The translations under genes were made by a program, and so were the position numbers. Shown here in pieces: positions 60,879-64,000 of a stretch of 64,000 bases of DNA. Position 1 is the first letter of the stretch. The number at the start of each line of letters is the position of its first letter. The DNA is from JAPKZH01 sp963715635 (GTDB taxonomy: Bacteria > Acidobacteriota > Aminicenantia > Aminicenantales > UBA4085): assembly GCA_963715635.1 (NCBI GenBank), contig OY970261.1:1240001-1304000 (forward strand). Direction: 5' to 3'. The notes under the pieces are model-generated. The model worked only from the letters and a program-made list of their open reading frames with translations. It was not told the DNA's origin and made no database searches.

Positions 60879-62996
60879 TTGAGAAGACGGGGTTATAAGT
60901 CTTTTGAGCATGAGAATGCGGTTGACCGGCGTCAATTTTTAAAGATCGGCGGTGCGGCGGGCGTGGGCTGGTTCCTGGGCAACCGGGTCCTGGGGGCCCA
61001 TGAAACGGGACAGAATGCTCCCTCCGCTCAAAAGACCCCGCCGCCTCGTCCCAAGACAAACCTCGACGAAGCCTTAAAAGTCCCTAAGACGAAATATTCG
61101 CTGCCGGGACCGTTTCCCGGAAAAGTCGTCGAGGTCCATCACTCTGACGCTATGAAAGATGAAAAGCCGAATGCGGATGTCATCAAGGCGATGTTCGAAA
61201 AGGGGATGACGAAGCTAACGGCCAAGAATCTGAAGGACAGCTTTAGGTTGTTTTTCATGAAGGATGACGTTGTCGGCATCAAGGTCAACCCGGTCGGCCC
61301 CGGTCTGATCAGCACTCGGTTGGAAGTCGTGGATGCCATTATCGCCTGGCTCGTTGCGGGCGGAATCAAGCGTCCGAATGTCATCATCTGGGACCGATTT
61401 GATTATATGCTTAAGGACGCGGGGTTTACGGCCGAGCGCTATCCCGGGATCGGCATCGAAGGGCTGCAGACAATGGATGAGGCGGCCGCCGAAGGAAAAA
61501 CGCAGAACAATACCCGCTGGCTGAGGCCGGATGGCACCCATGTCAGCGCGGAAAATTTCGACAAGGACGTCTACTACTGGGCCGATGTGGAAGGCCCCAA
61601 GGATTTGCCCTACCTGAACCAACACGTTTTCAACGGCAAATACTCTTACTTCGGCAAGCTGCTGACCAAAAAGCTGACCAAGATCATCAATGTCCCTGTC
61701 TTCAAAAACACGGGCAATGCGATTTCGATGGCTACCAAAAATATCGGCTATGGGTCCGTCTGCAATACAAACAGGCTCCATCAGCCCTTGTTTTTGGATG
61801 TCTGCGTCGAAGTCCCGGCCTTCCCCGTGCTCCGCGACAAGCTCATCCTCAACGTCACGGATGGTCTGCGGGCCCAATATGACGGTGGCCCCGATGGCGT
61901 TGCCAAATTCACATACCTCTTCAACACCCTGTTCTTCGCCACCGACCCCTTTGCCATGGACATGATCTGCCACAATCTTCTTGTGGAAAAAAGAAAGAGC
62001 ATGAATGTCTCTGTGAATGAGAATCCCCGCTTCACAGAATACCTCCGGTATGCCCAACGATTGGGCCTCGGCGTCGTAGATGACAAAATGCAGCACATTC
62101 GTGTCCGATTGGATGCAGCCTTGAATATGTCTTGGCGTGGCCATCTCGTCCTTTTTTGCCTTCTATTATCGGCCGCAACAGTCCTCGCCTCAGAGATCAT
62201 CCTTCCCAAAGATGATTTTGCTCCCGGCTGGAAAAGGTCCGGAAAAGCGTCCGCTTTTATCAAAGCCGATCTCTTCAATTACATCGACGGCGGAGCCGAG
62301 CTTTTTCTTGAATTCGGGTTTGAAAAGCTATATGTCCAGCGCTACGCTCGCGGAAAATCTGAATTGACACTTGAAGTCTATGAGATGGACAGCCCCGAAT
62401 CCGCCCTGGGTATTTATCTCATGAAATGCGGGTTGGAGACGCCGGTCAAGGGAATTCCGGCCCGAAATTCTGGGGAGAAATCGCAGTTCACGATCCTCAA
62501 GAACAAATTCTTAATCTTCGTCAACAATTTCCAGGGAGACGAGAAAAACCTGCTGGCCATGAAAGCGCTGGCCCAGAGGACTCTAGAGCCAATGCCCGAA
62601 GGGCCGGCTGTCAAACTCTTGGAGCAGCTCCCAAACGAGGGCTTGGTCAAAGATTCCCAGCGGTTGATTCGCGGGCCCGTCGCCCTCCAGCCCTTTTATA
62701 CGTTCGGCGAGGGAGATATTTTCCAGCTCCGGGGCAAGATATTCGGCGTTTTGGCCAATTATAGGGAAGGGGGAAACGCGGTTTATACACGGCTCATCAT
62801 TCCTTATCTGGATCAAAAACAAGCATTATCGGCATACGAGAACCTGAAGGCGAACCTCGATCCCTACCTTAAGATCTTAACGACCCGGGCGAACGGCTTC
62901 GTTTTTTTGGATTTCAAGCAGAAATATGGCGTGGCCGAGCTCAATGAATCAAGGTTGGATATCCGCTTCAACCTCAAAGCTGCGCCGAAGGGCTGA
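60879..62996 (+). CDS. DUF362-domain protein fused to a secreted DUF6599-like domain
   Basis: One open frame of 705 aa. The start TTG 60879 follows AAAAAGGAG; an ATG at 60855 has no such site. The N-terminus has a Tat-type signal, DRRQFLKIGGAAGVGWFLGNRVLGAHE. A DUF362-like domain covers about 60-410 (DVVGIKVNPVGPGLISTRLEVVDAIIAWLVAGG, IINVPVFKNTGNAISMATKNIG, ATDPFAMDMICHNLL). At residue 417 a second Met starts MSWRGHLVLFCLLLSAATVLASE, a clear signal-peptide sequence. It is followed by a DUF6599-like domain (FNYIDGGAELFLEFGFEKLYVQRYA). The internal signal suggests that two genes became joined. The function is unknown. Confidence 0.75.
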   Translation: MRRRGYKSFEHENAVDRRQFLKIGGAAGVGWFLGNRVLGAHETGQNAPSAQKTPPPRPKTNLDEALKVPKTKYSLPGPFPGKVVEVHHSDAMKDEKPNADVIKAMFEKGMTKLTAKNLKDSFRLFFMKDDVVGIKVNPVGPGLISTRLEVVDAIIAWLVAGGIKRPNVIIWDRFDYMLKDAGFTAERYPGIGIEGLQTMDEAAAEGKTQNNTRWLRPDGTHVSAENFDKDVYYWADVEGPKDLPYLNQHVFNGKYSYFGKLLTKKLTKIINVPVFKNTGNAISMATKNIGYGSVCNTNRLHQPLFLDVCVEVPAFPVLRDKLILNVTDGLRAQYDGGPDGVAKFTYLFNTLFFATDPFAMDMICHNLLVEKRKSMNVSVNENPRFTEYLRYAQRLGLGVVDDKMQHIRVRLDAALNMSWRGHLVLFCLLLSAATVLASEIILPKDDFAPGWKRSGKASAFIKADLFNYIDGGAELFLEFGFEKLYVQRYARGKSELTLEVYEMDSPESALGIYLMKCGLETPVKGIPARNSGEKSQFTILKNKFLIFVNNFQGDEKNLLAMKALAQRTLEPMPEGPAVKLLEQLPNEGLVKDSQRLIRGPVALQPFYTFGEGDIFQLRGKIFGVLANYREGGNAVYTRLIIPYLDQKQALSAYENLKANLDPYLKILTTRANGFVFLDFKQKYGVAELNESRLDIRFNLKAAPKG

Positions 62997-63859
62997 CCGA
63001 TTGCCGAGCCGTCTTCAGGGTTCTCAGTGAGATGAAGAGGACGGCGCTAAAAATAATCATCCCTCCCAGGACAGTCCTTATGGCCGGGATTTCCTTTAAA
63101 AACAGAAAGGCCAAGATAATGCCGTAGACCGGCTCCAACGAGTCTGATGATGCTTGCCGTCTGGGCCTGGATTTTTCTCATTCCTTTGATAAAGAGCGTG
63201 TGAGAGCCGGCGGTGCAAATCACGCCCAAAACGAGCAGGAGCAAAAAACTGTTCACGCTTATGCCAGGCCTGATCGAAAAGAAAAATGGGAGAAGCAGCA
63301 GCGTCGCAAAAAAATCCTGATAAAAAGCGATGAGCAGGCTCGAATATCTCCGCGTCAGTTTTCTGTTGATAATCGTCAAAAGCGAAAAGGTGAAACCAGC
63401 CATCAACCCGAATAAAACGCCTTTCAGGGTGGAATCGGACAGGTTAAACCTGGGAATAATCAGGAAAACGCCGAGAAGGCAAATGAAAGCAAAAAGGATA
63501 TTCATCGGATCAGGCTTGATCCTAAACAAAAGCGGTTCCAGGAAAGCCGTAAAGACCGGAAAGCTGGAATACGATAGAAGGCCGATGGCCACCGTCGAAA
63601 CCTGGATCGATTTGAAAAATGTCACCCAGTGAATCGTCAGAAGCAGCCCCAATCCGAAGAAAAGCGCCCAATCACCGCCCTTGCGGATTTTAAAGCCCTG
63701 TTTGGCCAGGACGAGAACGGCTGCCAGGGCGATACTGGCGAAAAAAACCCGTCCCAGGACGATAATAAAGGGGGAGAAAGGAAGCCATTTTCCAAACAGC
63801 CCGGCCAGGCCGAAAAGGACCACCGCTATATGAATTTCGAAGAGGCTTTGGTTCTTCAC
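62974..63859 (-). pseudogene. EamA/DMT family transporter, frameshifted near its 3' end
   Basis: Ten-span drug/metabolite-type transporter. The main frame runs from about 63859 (GTG, VKNQSLFEIHIAVVLFGLAGLFGKW) or 63946 (ATG, no clear ribosome binding site) to RKIQAQTASII near 63150. It then leaves the family sequence. One frame over, the expected ending continues: LEPVYGIILAFLFLKE, IRTVLGGMIIFSAVLFIS, to TGA 62974-62976. An extra base around 63143-63145 (AGTCTG instead of AGCTG on the plus strand) explains the shift. This is either a mutation or a sequence error. The restored 3' end overlaps the convergent fusion gene by 23 bp. Confidence 0.82.
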
Positions 63860-63869
63860 TCTACCGTCA

Positions 63870-63875
63870 ATTATA
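63870..63875 (-). promoter_or_regulatory. Perfect -10 box before the EamA gene
   Basis: TATAAT on the minus strand, 10 bp before the GTG at 63859. No good -35 box is present. It favours the GTG start over the ATG at 63946. Confidence 0.35.
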
Positions 63876-63944
63876 CCTAACAGGCAATTATTTTCCACCT
63901 GTAAGCGCAGTAGAATAGTCAGGTTGCCTTGACGAAGGTAAGCC

Positions 63945-64000
63945 ATGCCAAATCAACGGAATAAAGGATGGGTGGCGCGGATGCTGCCCCGCGGACATTC
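63945..64000 (+). CDS. Possible start of a gene cut by the window end
   Basis: An ATG at 63945, with GAAGG about 7 bp upstream, opens a frame of 18 codons to the edge (MPNQRNKGWVARMLPRG). It is too short to identify and may not be real. Confidence 0.25.
   Translation, partial: MPNQRNKGWVARMLPRGH

Overview
The window looks like a chromosomal segment of a Gram-negative bacterium. It carries a TonB-dependent receptor, TolC/HlyD/RND efflux parts, SecG and many secreted beta-propeller proteins. The gene content (a carboxypeptidase-regulatory-type TonB receptor, a DPP4-like S9 peptidase, a sortilin/BNR protein, many 6-bladed propellers with a GQGPGE motif, and a moderate-to-high GC content) resembles Acidobacteriota, particularly the Aminicenantes lineage. 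That placement is inference from gene content; no phylogenetic marker was compared.

Region by region. 1-4.1 kb (minus strand): a truncated TonB receptor, an RpiR-type regulator and a YfcC-type permease, with an RpiR-like palindrome upstream of the receptor. 4.1-10.2 kb (plus): a SpoIIM-like membrane protein, a PfkB sugar kinase, a DPP4-like peptidase, an alpha/beta-hydrolase remnant, an AlkD-like protein and a zinc-ribbon thioredoxin. 10.3-13.8 kb: a sugar-oxidation cluster of two Gfo/Idh/MocA oxidoreductases (one Tat-exported) and a secreted TIM-barrel isomerase/epimerase. 13.8-17.9 kb (minus): NCS1 permease, DUF917 (S-methylthiohydantoin desulfurase family), AroM and DUF1177, probably an operon for a cyclic nitrogen compound. 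18.1-19.8 kb: an acyltransferase-like membrane protein and a nitroreductase.

19.8-23.3 kb (minus): gap-pgk-tpiA-secG followed by tRNA-Leu(GAG). An IS element (about 23436-24905) sits between this operon and the divergent nnrD. Its transposase ribosome binding site is buried in a hairpin and each end has two copies of a short repeat. Next come nnrD, a frameshifted tsaE, apt, a GH3 lipoprotein, ybaK, a large BNR/sortilin-like secreted protein and an ABC transporter pair.

The most distinctive part is 35.9-51.5 kb. It has a propeller lipoprotein and then an apparent operon: HlyD-like adaptor, TolC-like channel, four secreted 6-bladed beta-propeller proteins in two tandem duplicate pairs, and two different RND pumps. 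The propellers sit between the channel and the pumps, which suggests an envelope export machine with dedicated periplasmic propellers, or export of the propellers or a ligand.

51.6-64 kb is mostly housekeeping: D-cysteine desulfhydrase/ACC-deaminase family, hflK-hflC, threonine synthase, tadA, two tRNA-Ser genes, a class-C serine hydrolase overlapping homoserine dehydrogenase, ornithine aminotransferase, a DUF362 protein fused to a second secreted domain, and a frameshifted EamA transporter. Several single-base disruptions (tsaE, EamA) and one odd fusion suggest either recent gene decay or draft-quality sequence.
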